In this document: one piece after another, positions 55,879 to 64,000 of the stretch
Position numbering within the stretch: position 1 is the stretch's first letter
How the letters are laid out: the number at the start of each line of letters is the position of its first letter
NCBI GenBank assembly: GCA_947472885.1
Contig: CANJBX010000005.1
Span: 1 to 64,000, forward strand
Source: Hyphomicrobiaceae bacterium
GTDB taxonomy: Bacteria > Pseudomonadota > Alphaproteobacteria > Rhizobiales > Xanthobacteraceae
Length of the DNA: 64,000 nucleotides
Reading direction: 5' to 3'
Position numbers and translations under genes: made by a program
The notes under the pieces: model-generated
Told to the model about the DNA's origin: nothing
What the model saw: the letters and a program-made list of their open reading frames with translations, nothing else
Database searches by the model: none

Positions 55879-55906
55879 AAATGGCCGGGAAATCCCGGCC
55901 ATTTTT
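55879..55906. terminator. Bidirectional terminator
   Basis: AAATGGCCGG GAAATC CCGGCCATTTTT is a perfect GC-rich hairpin with A and T tracts. It separates the convergent Rieske gene and intradiol dioxygenase gene. Confidence 0.85.
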
Positions 55907-55926
55907 ATTACGTTGAATTAAGAGAT

Positions 55927-56805
55927 CTACGCCGCCTTCGCCTGCGACAACTTCTGCAGCGTGAAATCGTAATGCACGACATAGAACGGCGTGGTCATCA
56001 CTTCGCCGCCCGGAGCCTTCTCGCCGGTCTTCTTCTTCACGAACTCGACGATCAGCGGCTCCTTCACGCCATAAACCACATCGGTTTCGATGTATTGATC
56101 GCCCTTCTGGAAAAGGTGCGTGATGATGCGATGGAAGCCCGGCGAATCCAGCAGGAAGTGGATGTGCGCAGGACGATACGGGCTGATGTTGGTCTTGCCG
56201 AACAGCCCGCCGACCGTACCGTCGAGCGGAATGGTGTAGCCGATCGGGGCCACCGTGCGGACGACATACGAGCCGTCCGCCTTGCTGTGATAGATGCCGC
56301 GCATGTAGGCGTTCGACGCCTCCACCTGCGCCTCGTAAAGCCCCTCGCCGTCCGTCTGCCAGACATCGAGCATGACATTGCCAAGCGGCTTGCCGTCGAA
56401 ATCCATCACCTTGCCTTCGACGAAGCACGGAATGCCCGGCGCATCGCCCGACATGCTTTGCCCATCGGCGATTTCGGGCGAGTCATGAATATGGAACGGG
56501 CCGGTGACGGTCGTCGGCGTCGCCTTGCTCGAAAGACGATGATTGATCGAGTCAACCAGCATCGAGACGCCGAGCGTATCCGACAGCAGGATGAATTCCT
56601 GGCGCTTGTCGGTGCAGATCTTGCCGGTCTCGGTCAGGAAGTTGACCGCGGCGATCCACTCTTCCTCGGTCGGCTCGATGTCACGCACCCAGCCGTGCAG
56701 ATGCTTGACCAGCGAGGTCATGATCTTGCGCAGGCGCGGGTCGGGAATGTTGCTCCAGCGTTCGACAGCGAGATCGGTCAGGTTTTCTTCGGTAGAAAAG
56801 GGCAT
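55927..56805 (-). CDS. Intradiol ring-cleavage dioxygenase (hydroxyquinol 1,2-dioxygenase-like)
   Basis: A 292-residue non-haem Fe(III) dioxygenase with the helical N-terminal dimerisation domain typical of catechol/hydroxyquinol dioxygenases. Catalytic-domain motifs: VTGPFHIHDSPEIADG, GKPLGNVMLDVWQTDGEGLYEAQ, and RPAHIHFLLDSPGFHRIITHLF (iron His pair), with Tyr ligands near YEAQ and MRGIYHSKADGSYVV. It cleaves a 1,2-diol aromatic ring between the hydroxyls. The start at 56805 (MPFSTEENL) follows AGAGGAAAC; the ORF track adds 21 residues. It follows the MetE-like gene on the same strand by 28 bases. Confidence 0.88.
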   Translation of the reverse strand: MPFSTEENLTDLAVERWSNIPDPRLRKIMTSLVKHLHGWVRDIEPTEEEWIAAVNFLTETGKICTDKRQEFILLSDTLGVSMLVDSINHRLSSKATPTTVTGPFHIHDSPEIADGQSMSGDAPGIPCFVEGKVMDFDGKPLGNVMLDVWQTDGEGLYEAQVEASNAYMRGIYHSKADGSYVVRTVAPIGYTIPLDGTVGGLFGKTNISPYRPAHIHFLLDSPGFHRIITHLFQKGDQYIETDVVYGVKEPLIVEFVKKKTGEKAPGGEVMTTPFYVVHYDFTLQKLSQAKAA

Positions 56806-56833
56806 GAGCAGTTTCCTCTGAAGGTCGGTTCCC

Positions 56834-57880
56834 TTAAGCCAGTTCTTTGCGAACGATCTTGGCGCCATCGACCATCGCCTTCATTTTGCTGAAGGCGACT
56901 TTACGCGGCAGGTACTTCATGCCGCAGTCGGGAGCGATGACGAGCCGTTCCGCCGACACATACTTTAGCGCGCCGCGGATACGTTCGGCTACCTCTTCGG
57001 GAGTCTCGATTTTCATGTCGCCGAGGTTCAGGACGCCGATGATGAGGTCCTTTTTCTTGATCTCCTGCAATGAGGACAGATCGAGCTTGGGCTCGGCCGT
57101 CTCAATGGAAATCTGGTCGGCGCCGGAATCCTCAAGTTCAGCGAAGAATTCGTAGCGGTTCGGCTTGTTTTTCACGACGTGGGAGTAACCAAGGCACAGG
57201 TGCACCGCGACCTTGCAGGACGGGCGCGGTTTGACGCCCTCGATGGCGCGATTAAGGGCCTTGATGCCGAATAAGCGCGCCTGATCGGAAAACGAGACCA
57301 TCCACGGCTCATCGAGCTGCACGATGTCCGCGCCGGCGGCGAACGCGTCCATGATTTCTTCCTTCACCACGGCGGCGAAGGCATAGGCGAGTTCTTCCTT
57401 GTCCTTGTAGTAGTCGTTCTGCGCCATCACGGCCTGGGTGCACGGACCGGGGATCGTCACCTTCACCTTGCGGTCGGTGTTCTTGCGCACGACCTCGACG
57501 GAGTGCTTCTCCATCGGGTGCTTGCGCTTGATCGCACCATAGACGCGCGGCACCGGAATGAGCTTGCCGAAACGGTTGGGCGCTTCGCCGGGCTTATCGA
57601 CGTCGACGCCGTCGAGACCTTCGGCGAAATGATTGGAATAGCTTTCGCGGCTCTGTTCGCCATCGGTGATAATATCGAGACCAGCGCGTTCCTGATCATG
57701 AACAGCCAGCAGCGTTGCATCGTCGAACGCCTGCTGACGCAGTTCCTTCGGAATGCGCCACAGATGGTCCGTACGCGTGCGCACCACGGATTTGACGAGT
57801 TCCGGCCGGTCGATCAGCCACTCGGGTTGCGGATAGGAACCGACAAGGGCGGTTGGCAGCAGGACGGAATCGTTGGGCAC
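56834..57880 (-). CDS. MetE C-terminal-domain-like methyltransferase
   Basis: A 348-residue stand-alone version of the catalytic half of cobalamin-independent methionine synthase. Zinc ligands are visible as His227-x-Cys229 (AVHLCLGYSH), Glu260 (ISIETAEP) and Cys319 (IAPDCGMKYLPR), with ADIVQLDEPW as the substrate site. The N-terminal MetE half is missing. It is cotranscribed with the ring-cleavage dioxygenase, so a role in taking methyl groups from methoxylated aromatics is possible but is inference only. Confidence 0.75.
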   Translation of the reverse strand: MPNDSVLLPTALVGSYPQPEWLIDRPELVKSVVRTRTDHLWRIPKELRQQAFDDATLLAVHDQERAGLDIITDGEQSRESYSNHFAEGLDGVDVDKPGEAPNRFGKLIPVPRVYGAIKRKHPMEKHSVEVVRKNTDRKVKVTIPGPCTQAVMAQNDYYKDKEELAYAFAAVVKEEIMDAFAAGADIVQLDEPWMVSFSDQARLFGIKALNRAIEGVKPRPSCKVAVHLCLGYSHVVKNKPNRYEFFAELEDSGADQISIETAEPKLDLSSLQEIKKKDLIIGVLNLGDMKIETPEEVAERIRGALKYVSAERLVIAPDCGMKYLPRKVAFSKMKAMVDGAKIVRKELA

Positions 57881-58026
57881 GCATTAACTCCCGTATGTTT
57901 TCTTCGGCTTCTCACGAACTGTCCGCCGATGCGGCAATCTGTTGAGCCGGACGATTTATCCCAACCCGCGACGAGCGGCGCAAGCCGCGTGTTGACGCTA
58001 CGGTGCGCGCCTTTTCGGGAATTGGC

Positions 58027-59367
58027 CTATTTCGCCAGCAAATCGTACAGCCATGCGGACATTGCAAAGGCCTCTGCGTCACGGTCGGCAAAGCCGATGA
58101 ACTGCAGGCCCAGCGGCAAGCCCTCTGCCTGCAAGACAGGCAGCGACAGGGCGGGTACGCCGAGGAGCGACGCCGGAACCGCCAGCTGCGGATTGCCCGT
58201 CGATGCGATACCCACCGGCGCCGCGCCCGGCGCGGCCAGGGTGATGCAGCCGTCACAATCAGTGGCAAGCTCATTGTAGCCCGCGCGGATTTCGTCGCGG
58301 GTGATGAGCGCCGCACGATAATCCTCAATCGTCAGCTTCTCGGCGACCTTGAAGCGCTCGCGCACCGGCGCGGAGAGTTTTTCGGCGTCGCGGTCGGCCA
58401 ATGTGCGAATGAAGCCACGCATTTCCCAATCGCTGAAGATCATCGAAAAATTCATGGCGTCGGCGATATCGGCCTCGACCGCATCGACGATGGCGTGGTT
58501 GCAGCGGTCGATGATCTCGACACCCTTAGCCTCGATGCGTTCGACGGCGGCGGCGAAGGCACGCTTGGCCTCATCGGTTGCCGTCGCCCATCCGGCGGTT
58601 TCAAGCAGGGCCAGCCGCTTGGGTATTTTCGCCGCAGGTAATTTGTTCGGTCCAACGATACCCGGAAAGCCCGGATCGCCGCCGGCGCGCACGACGATTT
58701 CGTAGGCGACCTGCCAGGTGTCTTCGAGCGTCGCGGCGATCACCGCCGTACAGCTCTGGCTTTGCGGATCGTGGCTGCCGGTGCGGTTGATGCCGTGGAC
58801 GCTGGGCTTGAAGCCGAATGCGCCGCAATAGCTCGCCGGCCGCAATCCCGATCCGATCACCTGCGTGCCGAGCGCGGCGGTGACGATGCCTGCGCCGACG
58901 GCCGCCGCCGAACCGCTGCTCGATCCGCCGGGGGTGCGGCTGGCGTCATGGGGATTGCGCGTCTTGCCGTGCGGGTACGACATCGCGAATTCCGTCGTCA
59001 CCGTCTTGCCCAGAATGACCACCCCTGCCGCACGCAGCGCGGCAACCGACGCGGAATCCTTCCCGGAATGCCAGCCATCGAACAACGGCGAACCGAATTG
59101 CGTCGGCATGTCGGCAGTCTCGATAATGTCCTTGATCGCGACCGGCATACCATCGATGGGCGACACCGGCGTGCCAGCGGCCCAGCGCGCGGTCGAACGG
59201 TCGGCGGCGGCGCGCGCACCCTCGATGTTCAGCGTCACGAAGGCCGCGATCTGCGGCTCCCAGTGATCGAGTGCCGCAAGACTGCGTTCCAGAAATTGCC
59301 GCGGCGTGTCCGCGCCGGTGCGGAATTTTTCAGTCGCCGCGAGGAAAGGACGCAAGACTAGCTTCAT
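58027..59367 (-). CDS. Amidase-signature family hydrolase
   Basis: A 446-residue amidase. The catalytic Lys is in PVAIKDIIETADMPT, the cis-Ser in TPGGSSSGSAAAVGAG, and the nucleophile Ser in GTQVIGSGLRPASYCG (IGS in place of the usual GGS). Such enzymes hydrolyse aryl or alkyl amides, allophanate or related bonds. The substrate is unknown. It is upstream of the MetE-like gene on the same strand, with 146 bases between. Confidence 0.9.
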   Translation of the reverse strand: MKLVLRPFLAATEKFRTGADTPRQFLERSLAALDHWEPQIAAFVTLNIEGARAAADRSTARWAAGTPVSPIDGMPVAIKDIIETADMPTQFGSPLFDGWHSGKDSASVAALRAAGVVILGKTVTTEFAMSYPHGKTRNPHDASRTPGGSSSGSAAAVGAGIVTAALGTQVIGSGLRPASYCGAFGFKPSVHGINRTGSHDPQSQSCTAVIAATLEDTWQVAYEIVVRAGGDPGFPGIVGPNKLPAAKIPKRLALLETAGWATATDEAKRAFAAAVERIEAKGVEIIDRCNHAIVDAVEADIADAMNFSMIFSDWEMRGFIRTLADRDAEKLSAPVRERFKVAEKLTIEDYRAALITRDEIRAGYNELATDCDGCITLAAPGAAPVGIASTGNPQLAVPASLLGVPALSLPVLQAEGLPLGLQFIGFADRDAEAFAMSAWLYDLLAK

Positions 59368-59510
59368 TTAAGATGGCCTTACCACGTGGGCAGCAGCGCG
59401 GTCGCGCGATAGGACATGACTGTAATGCCCGTTTCATGGGCGCGTCGAGACTGGCGAAACGCATGCGCGGCCTGTATGAAATGGCGAGCATAAAACGGGA
59501 CGGAGCGCAC

Positions 59511-60464
59511 ATGCAGTATCGGACACTCGGCAACTCGGACCTCAAGCTCTCAGTCCTGGGCATCGGCTGCAACAACTTCGGCCCGCGCGCCGACCTTGAG
59601 ACCACGCGGCGCGTGATCCATCACGCCGTCGATACCGGCGTAAACCACTTCGATACCGCCGATATCTATGGCGGCGAAGGTACGTCCGAGAATTTCATGG
59701 GCCAGGTGATGGGCGACAAGCGCAAAAAGATCATCCTTGCGACCAAGTTCGGTCTGCCGATGGCTGCCGGCAAGGGTGGCTCGCGCAACTATGTCGCAAC
59801 TGCCATTGAAGGCAGCCTGAAGCGGCTGCGCACCGACTACATCGACCTTTATTATCTCCACAAGCCCGATCCGAGCGTGCCGATTGCCGAGACGCTGGGC
59901 GCCCTCGACGACCTCAAGAAGCAGGGCAAGATCCGCTGGATCGCCAACTCCAACATGGATGCTGCGCAGATCGACGAAGCCGATGCGGCGGCGAAGAAAA
60001 ATGGCTTTGCACCGTTTGTCGCGGCGCAGGACGAACTCAGCCTCATCAAGCGTGGCACCGAGCGCGAGCGCATTCCGGCGATGCTCAAGCATGGCCTTGT
60101 CTTCATTCCCTACTTTCCGCTGGCGAGTGGTCTCCTTACCGGCAAATACAAGCGCAATGCGCCGATGCCGGCCGGCACGCGCCTTGCGACCGCCGGCCGT
60201 CTCGCCGACGTATTCGTGAACGACCAGAACCTCGAACTCACCTACAAGCTCGACGAATTCTGCACCCGGCAGAAGCTCAACATGCTGGATGTCGCCTTCG
60301 CCTGGCTGCTGACGAAGCCCTACATCACCAGCGTGATCGCGGGCGCGGTGAAGACCGACCAGATCGACGCCAACATCAAGGCGACCGACTACAAGCTGTC
60401 GGCGTCGGACATTGCGGAACTCGACAAGATCACCGCACAAGCGGTGCAGTCGCAGCCGCATTAA
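59511..60464 (+). CDS. Aldo/keto reductase
   Basis: A 317-residue (alpha/beta)8 NADPH oxidoreductase. The tetrad is visible in order: NHFDTADIYGGEGTSE (Asp, Tyr), LATKFGLP (Lys) and DLYYLHKPDPSVP (His). It reduces aldehydes or ketones. The start at 59511 (MQYRTLGNSDLKLSVLG) follows GGAG by six bases; the ORF track start at 59271 runs into the divergent amidase gene. A perfect 11-bp hairpin (60482-60507) lies downstream. Confidence 0.92.
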   Translation: MQYRTLGNSDLKLSVLGIGCNNFGPRADLETTRRVIHHAVDTGVNHFDTADIYGGEGTSENFMGQVMGDKRKKIILATKFGLPMAAGKGGSRNYVATAIEGSLKRLRTDYIDLYYLHKPDPSVPIAETLGALDDLKKQGKIRWIANSNMDAAQIDEADAAAKKNGFAPFVAAQDELSLIKRGTERERIPAMLKHGLVFIPYFPLASGLLTGKYKRNAPMPAGTRLATAGRLADVFVNDQNLELTYKLDEFCTRQKLNMLDVAFAWLLTKPYITSVIAGAVKTDQIDANIKATDYKLSASDIAELDKITAQAVQSQPH

Positions 60465-60481
60465 CCTCATCAGGCTAACTG

Positions 60482-60507
60482 CACCTGCGGCGAAATCGCC
60501 GCAGGTG
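60482..60507 (+). terminator. Stem-loop after the aldo/keto reductase gene
   Basis: CACCTGCGGCG AAAT CGCCGCAGGTG, perfect 11-bp stem. No strong T tract follows (AATTGATT), so it may be a weak or Rho-assisted terminator. Confidence 0.6.
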
Positions 60508-60644
60508 AATTGATTAACGCGCGCGCACGCCCGCGCTGTTAACGCCAGCATTAACCCGTCCTTGATCGCAAGTGGCATCGTCACCTACGAAAGCGGATGT
60601 AGCCGGAATCTTCAACCGGCATTGGCATGAGGCGGGCGACGCGC

Positions 60645-61874
60645 ATGAAAACCGATACGCTGAAATTCAAGAGCCTGCGGCTTGCCGCTGCGGGCGCAGC
60701 ATTGCTTGTCACGACAAGCGCGGCACTGGCTGCCGTTCCCTGCCGCACCAACGGGCCGTTCCCGGCCTGGCTCGCGCAGGTGAAGAAGGAAGCGCAGGCG
60801 CAAGGCATCTCGCCCCGCGCACTCGCGCAAGCCGAACCCTTCCTCACCTACGATGCGCGCATCGTAGGTATCGACCAGGGCCAGCGCGTCTTCACACAGA
60901 CCTTCATGGAATTCTCCCAGCTTCTGGTACCGCCGTCTCGCATCGCCAACGGCCAGGGACAACTGAAGCAACATGCCGCGATCTTCGCGCGCGCCGAAAA
61001 GGAATATGGCGTGCCGGCATCGGTCATCGCCGCGTTCTGGGGCCTTGAAAGCGATTTCGGCGCCAACATGGGCAAGGAGCAATCCATTCGCTCCATCGTC
61101 TCGCTTGCTTACGATTGCCGCCGCGCGGAAATGTTCCGCGGTCACCTGTTTGACTCACTGCGTCTTCTGGATCGCGGCGATCTGCAAGCCTCCGAAATGA
61201 TCGGCTCGTGGGCCGGCGAGCTCGGCCAGTCGCAGATGATGCCGACCGAATATTTCAAATACGCCGTCGACTATGACGGCGACGGCAAGCGCAACCTGTT
61301 GCGCAGCCCTGCCGACGTGATCGGCTCGACCGCGAATTATCTCCAGCACCTTGGCTGGAAGCGTGGCCAGCCGTGGCTTCAGGAAGTGAAAGTGCCGGCG
61401 AATTTCCCGTGGAAGGAAGCCGGGCTGGATGTGAAGCATTCGCGCAACGAATTCGCGAAAATGGGCGTCACCTATGTCGACGGCCGTCCGCTGCCGAAGG
61501 ACGACATGCCGGCGAATGTGTTGCTGCCGATGGGCCGCTTCGGACCGGCATTCATGGTCTACGACAATTTCCAGGTTTACATCGTGTGGAACAACTCCCT
61601 CGTCTATTCGACAACGGCCGCCTACTTTGCCACGCGCCTCAATGGCGCAGGCCCGATGCGTTCACCGACGCAGGCTGTCCCGACGGTTTCGCCGGAACAG
61701 GCCAAGGAAATGCAGACCATCCTGACCAAAATGGGCTTCGACGTCGGCGGCATTGACGGCAAGCTCGGCCTCGCCTCGCGCACCGCGATCAAGCAGGTGC
61801 AGATCAAGTTCGGCATGCCGGCGGATTCCTATCCGACGCCGGAACTGCTGGATCGGTTGAAGGCGGGGAAGTAA
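60645..61874 (+). CDS. Lytic murein transglycosylase (MltB family) with peptidoglycan-binding domain
   Basis: A 409-residue exported enzyme. The N-terminus is a signal peptide (LRLAAAGAALLVTTSAALA, cleavage before AVPCR). The catalytic domain has AAFWGLESDFGANMG (catalytic Glu), IGSWAGELGQSQMMPTEYFKYAVDYDGDG and RSPADVIGSTANYL. The last 65 residues are a PG_binding_1 repeat (MQTILTKMGFDVGGIDGKLGLASRTAIKQVQ). It cleaves peptidoglycan to 1,6-anhydroMurNAc in the periplasm. An ATG at 60627 in frame is an alternative start; GAGGCGGG supports 60645. Confidence 0.92.
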   Translation: MKTDTLKFKSLRLAAAGAALLVTTSAALAAVPCRTNGPFPAWLAQVKKEAQAQGISPRALAQAEPFLTYDARIVGIDQGQRVFTQTFMEFSQLLVPPSRIANGQGQLKQHAAIFARAEKEYGVPASVIAAFWGLESDFGANMGKEQSIRSIVSLAYDCRRAEMFRGHLFDSLRLLDRGDLQASEMIGSWAGELGQSQMMPTEYFKYAVDYDGDGKRNLLRSPADVIGSTANYLQHLGWKRGQPWLQEVKVPANFPWKEAGLDVKHSRNEFAKMGVTYVDGRPLPKDDMPANVLLPMGRFGPAFMVYDNFQVYIVWNNSLVYSTTAAYFATRLNGAGPMRSPTQAVPTVSPEQAKEMQTILTKMGFDVGGIDGKLGLASRTAIKQVQIKFGMPADSYPTPELLDRLKAGK

Positions 61875-61919
61875 GCTCCGGGTCACGCCCTGAGAGACTT
61901 TTTTCCGCCGGAACAAGAA

Positions 61920-62096
61920 ATGTTCGAGCCCATAGCAGGGAAAGTTGTACACGTTCGAGATCCTCTCCCGGGCGTGGAAGTGTTCCTCCGTGGCCTGCCT
62001 GACCATGAAAAGCTCGTAATCATTCAATTTCCAGACGGCCGCAGCTTTTCTTTCGTTATCCTAATCGAACAAAATTTCGTGAACCCACAGCCGTAA
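61920..62096 (+). CDS. Small ORF of unknown function
   Basis: A 58-residue ORF (MFEPIAGKVVHVRDPLPGVE ... SFSFVILIEQNFVNPQP), too short for the ORF track. GGAACAAG lies just ahead as a weak ribosome binding site. GC is clearly lower here than in flanking genes. There is no recognisable family. It may be a remnant or a recently acquired gene. Confidence 0.3.
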   Translation: MFEPIAGKVVHVRDPLPGVEVFLRGLPDHEKLVIIQFPDGRSFSFVILIEQNFVNPQP

Positions 62097-62131
62097 ACTA
62101 CGACTTGCCCAACCCACCCGTTCGAATTCAA

Positions 62132-62347
62132 ATGGGCGACCTCAATCTGGTAGCAAAGTCCGTCGGCGGCACCTTGGAAGAGAATACAGAAGTAATAAAG
62201 CTGATGTTGGCTGGGCTTTCGAACATCAACAAGCAATGGCCGTTATTTAAAAATCCAATTTTCTACAGTGATCGGGATCGTTACAAGGGACAAGAAAGCC
62301 GATTTTCTTTCGTTCTGCCAACGGAAGAAGAAATATCCGCTCTTTAG
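62132..62347 (+). CDS. Small ORF of unknown function
   Basis: A 71-residue ORF from the ATG at 62132 (MGDLNLVAKSVGGTLEENTEV ... FSFVLPTEEEISAL); the ORF track starts at a TTG at 62105. Composition is AT-richer than the neighbours, with AAA and AAT codons that are rare elsewhere. It follows the 58-residue ORF by 35 bases. I do not recognise it. Confidence 0.4.
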   Translation: MGDLNLVAKSVGGTLEENTEVIKLMLAGLSNINKQWPLFKNPIFYSDRDRYKGQESRFSFVLPTEEEISAL

Positions 62348-62372
62348 TCCGTATGTGCCAAGCAGTTGGTAA

Positions 62373-62415
62373 CAAAAAAAGGCGCCACTGAAATTCAGCG
62401 GCGCCTTTCGTTTTT
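62373..62415. terminator. Bidirectional terminator
   Basis: AAAAAAA GGCGCC a CTGA aat TCAG c GGCGCC TTTCGTTTTT: an 11-pair stem with one mismatch, A tract on one side and T tract on the other. It ends both the small + strand ORF and the FAH gene on the - strand. Confidence 0.85.
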
Positions 62416-62432
62416 GCAATGCGTGATCAAGG

Positions 62433-63347
62433 TCAGATCATCTTGTTGCTGATCGTGCCGATCTGGTCGATCTCGATCTTCACGACATCGCCCGACTTCA
62501 GGAATGTACCCTTGCCGGCGCCGACGCCTGCCGGCGTGCCCGTCATGATGACGTCGCCGGGGTGCAGCGTGATGCCGCTCGACAGGTGCGCGATCTGCTC
62601 GGCGGCGGTGAAGATCATCTTGCCCGAATTCGAATCCTGCTTGAGCGTATCGTTGACCCACAGTTTCATCGGCAGGTTGGCCGGGTCCTTGATGTATTCC
62701 GCCGGCGTGATCCACGGACCCAGCGGACACGAACCCTCGAAGCTCTTGTGACGGATCCAGTCGGCCTTGAACGGCGAGGTATCCGGCACGTTCGGGCGTG
62801 GGCCAAGGTCACGCGCCGACAGGTCGTTGCCGCAGGTATAGCCGGCAACGCAGGACAGCGCGTTTTCAATCGACAGATTGCGCGCCTTGCGGCCGATCAC
62901 GACCGCGAGTTCGATTTCCCAGTCCATTTTCTTGGAGTAGCTGGAAATCTGCACATCCACGCCGGTGCCGACGACAGCATGCGGCGACTTGATGAAGAAC
63001 CACGGCTTGAGGCCAAGATCGTGCGGATCTGGCTCGGGCGGACGGCCCGCGGCCTTCCACATTTCCTCGGCATGGTCCTGATAATTCGCGCCGGCGCAGT
63101 AGATCACCGGCGGCAGCGGCAGCGGCGCCAGCACCTTGGCCTGCGCAACCGGCGTGCCCTGACCCTTGGGCGACCTGGAAGCGGCGTCGAGCGCCTTGTG
63201 CGCGGCGTCCCAGTCATTGAGGACATCCTGCACGCTGACGTATTTCGCCTGACCCGTGAGGGCGGCAACGTCGTAAATCTGGTCGCCAATCAGCGCACCA
63301 GCGCGCGGACCCTGAGCGGTTTGCACCGTCGCCAATTTATAAGCCAT
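62433..63347 (-). CDS. Fumarylacetoacetate hydrolase family protein
   Basis: A 304-residue FAH-fold enzyme with the metal site Glu pair in MDWEIELAVVIGRKARN, GYTCGNDLSARDLG, and the C-terminal LHPGDVIMTGTPAGVGAGKGTFL. Members hydrolyse or decarboxylate beta-diketo or 2-oxo acids that arise after ring cleavage (FAA, HHDD, acylpyruvates). The window's ring-cleavage dioxygenase and Rieske oxygenase make an aromatic role likely. The start at 63347 (MAYKLATVQ) fits the family. Confidence 0.92.
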   Translation of the reverse strand: MAYKLATVQTAQGPRAGALIGDQIYDVAALTGQAKYVSVQDVLNDWDAAHKALDAASRSPKGQGTPVAQAKVLAPLPLPPVIYCAGANYQDHAEEMWKAAGRPPEPDPHDLGLKPWFFIKSPHAVVGTGVDVQISSYSKKMDWEIELAVVIGRKARNLSIENALSCVAGYTCGNDLSARDLGPRPNVPDTSPFKADWIRHKSFEGSCPLGPWITPAEYIKDPANLPMKLWVNDTLKQDSNSGKMIFTAAEQIAHLSSGITLHPGDVIMTGTPAGVGAGKGTFLKSGDVVKIEIDQIGTISNKMI

Positions 63348-63514
63348 GCCGTCCTCCCTGATTTTTTAGCTTGGCGGAAGTATCGCATTTTGGGCTGGCT
63401 GCCTACTGCCTGCCGTGAATGCCTGTCGTGCCGCGATGCCGCGCGATGAGACTTGACCGGCGCCGCCGCGACCTTTTCAAGTCATGGCTGAAAAGACGGG
63501 AAGGAACGCCTGAC

Positions 63515-64000
63515 GTGAAGGCCATGGTTATCCGGGAATTCGGCGCGCCGGGCGTCATGAAGTTCGAGGACGTGCCGACGCCAGAGCCCGGTCCGGGCGA
63601 AGTGCTGGTCGCGGTCCATGCGGTGTCGGTCAACCGGACGCTCGATCTTGTGGTGCGCGCCGGGAAATACGCACGTTCGCCTGCCCTGCCCCATATTCTC
63701 GGCGTCGATCCTTCGGGCGTGATCGCCAGGGTCGGCGAAGGCGTCACCAGCCGCAAGGTCGGCGACCGGGTCGTCACCACGATCCGCGTGAACAAGCCGC
63801 ACGAACCGCCGCGCATGCTGGGCATCCAGATGTGGGGCGGTTATGCGGAATACGTGAAACTCCCCGCGGACAAGACTTTTCTGGTGCCGGACGGCCTCGA
63901 CTTCATTACCGCCACCGTCGTTGCGCGCCACGCGCCGACGGCGTTCCACCTGCTGCGCGACCGCGCCAAGGTGAAAGCCGGCGAATGGGTGCTGGTCATG
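63515..64000 (+). CDS. Zinc-type alcohol dehydrogenase / quinone oxidoreductase family protein (3' end outside window)
   Basis: The first 162 residues of an MDR-superfamily oxidoreductase: MKAMVIREFGAPGVMKFEDV, PGEVLVAVHAVSVNRTLDLVVRAG, ILGVDPSGVIARVGEGV and VGDRVVTT are the N-terminal GroES-like domain motifs. The zinc-binding Cys of true ADHs is replaced (SVNRTLD), pointing to a quinone-oxidoreductase-like subgroup. The GTG at 63515 after GGAAGGA is chosen; ATG at 63524 is an alternative. The Rossmann domain lies beyond 64000. Confidence 0.88.
   Translation, partial: MKAMVIREFGAPGVMKFEDVPTPEPGPGEVLVAVHAVSVNRTLDLVVRAGKYARSPALPHILGVDPSGVIARVGEGVTSRKVGDRVVTTIRVNKPHEPPRMLGIQMWGGYAEYVKLPADKTFLVPDGLDFITATVVARHAPTAFHLLRDRAKVKAGEWVLVM

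Overview
The window looks like a chromosomal segment from an alphaproteobacterium of the order Hyphomicrobiales, probably near Bradyrhizobium, Rhodopseudomonas or Xanthobacteraceae. Support for this: high GC coding sequence; the core orders divL-tsaE/amgK-murU-addBA-trxA, trpFBA-accD-folC and aroA-cmk-rpsA; a FYDLN_acid protein; GANTC sites near divL; and several short palindromic repeat families common in this group. No rRNA, CRISPR array, phage or transposase gene was found.

Layout. 1-2.3 kb holds the end of a Rieske oxygenase, an FAD aromatic-ring hydroxylase and a TauE/SafE transporter. 2.7-15 kb is a + strand block for cell-cycle control (DivL, with Tyr in place of the phosphoacceptor His), tRNA t6A and cell-wall sugar recycling (TsaE-AmgK fusion, MurU), recombination (AddB, AddA) and thioredoxin. 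15-29 kb is mostly - strand core metabolism: folC, accD, trpA, trpB, trpF, an ornithine-cyclodeaminase-like gene, lapA-like, ihfB, sppA, rpsA, cmk and aroA. A DUF559 gene bounded by ~53 bp inverted repeats sits antisense between trpB and trpA, and a GNAT gene sits antisense between cmk and rpsA. 29-32.3 kb holds a FYDLN_acid gene, tRNA-Ala(GGC), a 2OG-Fe oxygenase, a heat-shock operon (hsp20-DUF1150) with a clear RpoH-type promoter, and ptsN.

32.6-46.1 kb is an assimilatory nitrate/nitrite block: nasT-nasS, then a leader with a sigma-54-like promoter, an ANTAR-type hairpin and an intrinsic terminator, followed by nrtA, nrtB, nrtC, nirA, an FAD reductase with an RnfB-like Fe-S domain, nasA and cysG. 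The nasA frame is broken by a 7-bp tandem duplication, and the gene also carries an in-frame palindromic repeat of about 133 bp.

46-64 kb is accessory catabolism and small unknowns: two stand-alone MetE-core-like proteins, a lipoprotein/membrane pair, a FadJ-like bifunctional enzyme, UbiX, a TIGR02444 protein, a 4,5-dihydroxyphthalate-decarboxylase-like protein, a Bug solute-binding protein, a Rieske oxygenase, an intradiol (hydroxyquinol-type) dioxygenase, an amidase, an aldo/keto reductase, a lytic transglycosylase, a FAH-family hydrolase and a truncated quinone oxidoreductase. The oxygenases, ring-cleavage enzyme, hydrolase and transport protein suggest aromatic acid breakdown, but the substrate cannot be read from the sequence.

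The strongest leads are the doubly altered nasA, the DUF559/inverted-repeat cassette in the trp operon, and the nas leader. All family assignments come from motif recognition by eye; no database search was run.
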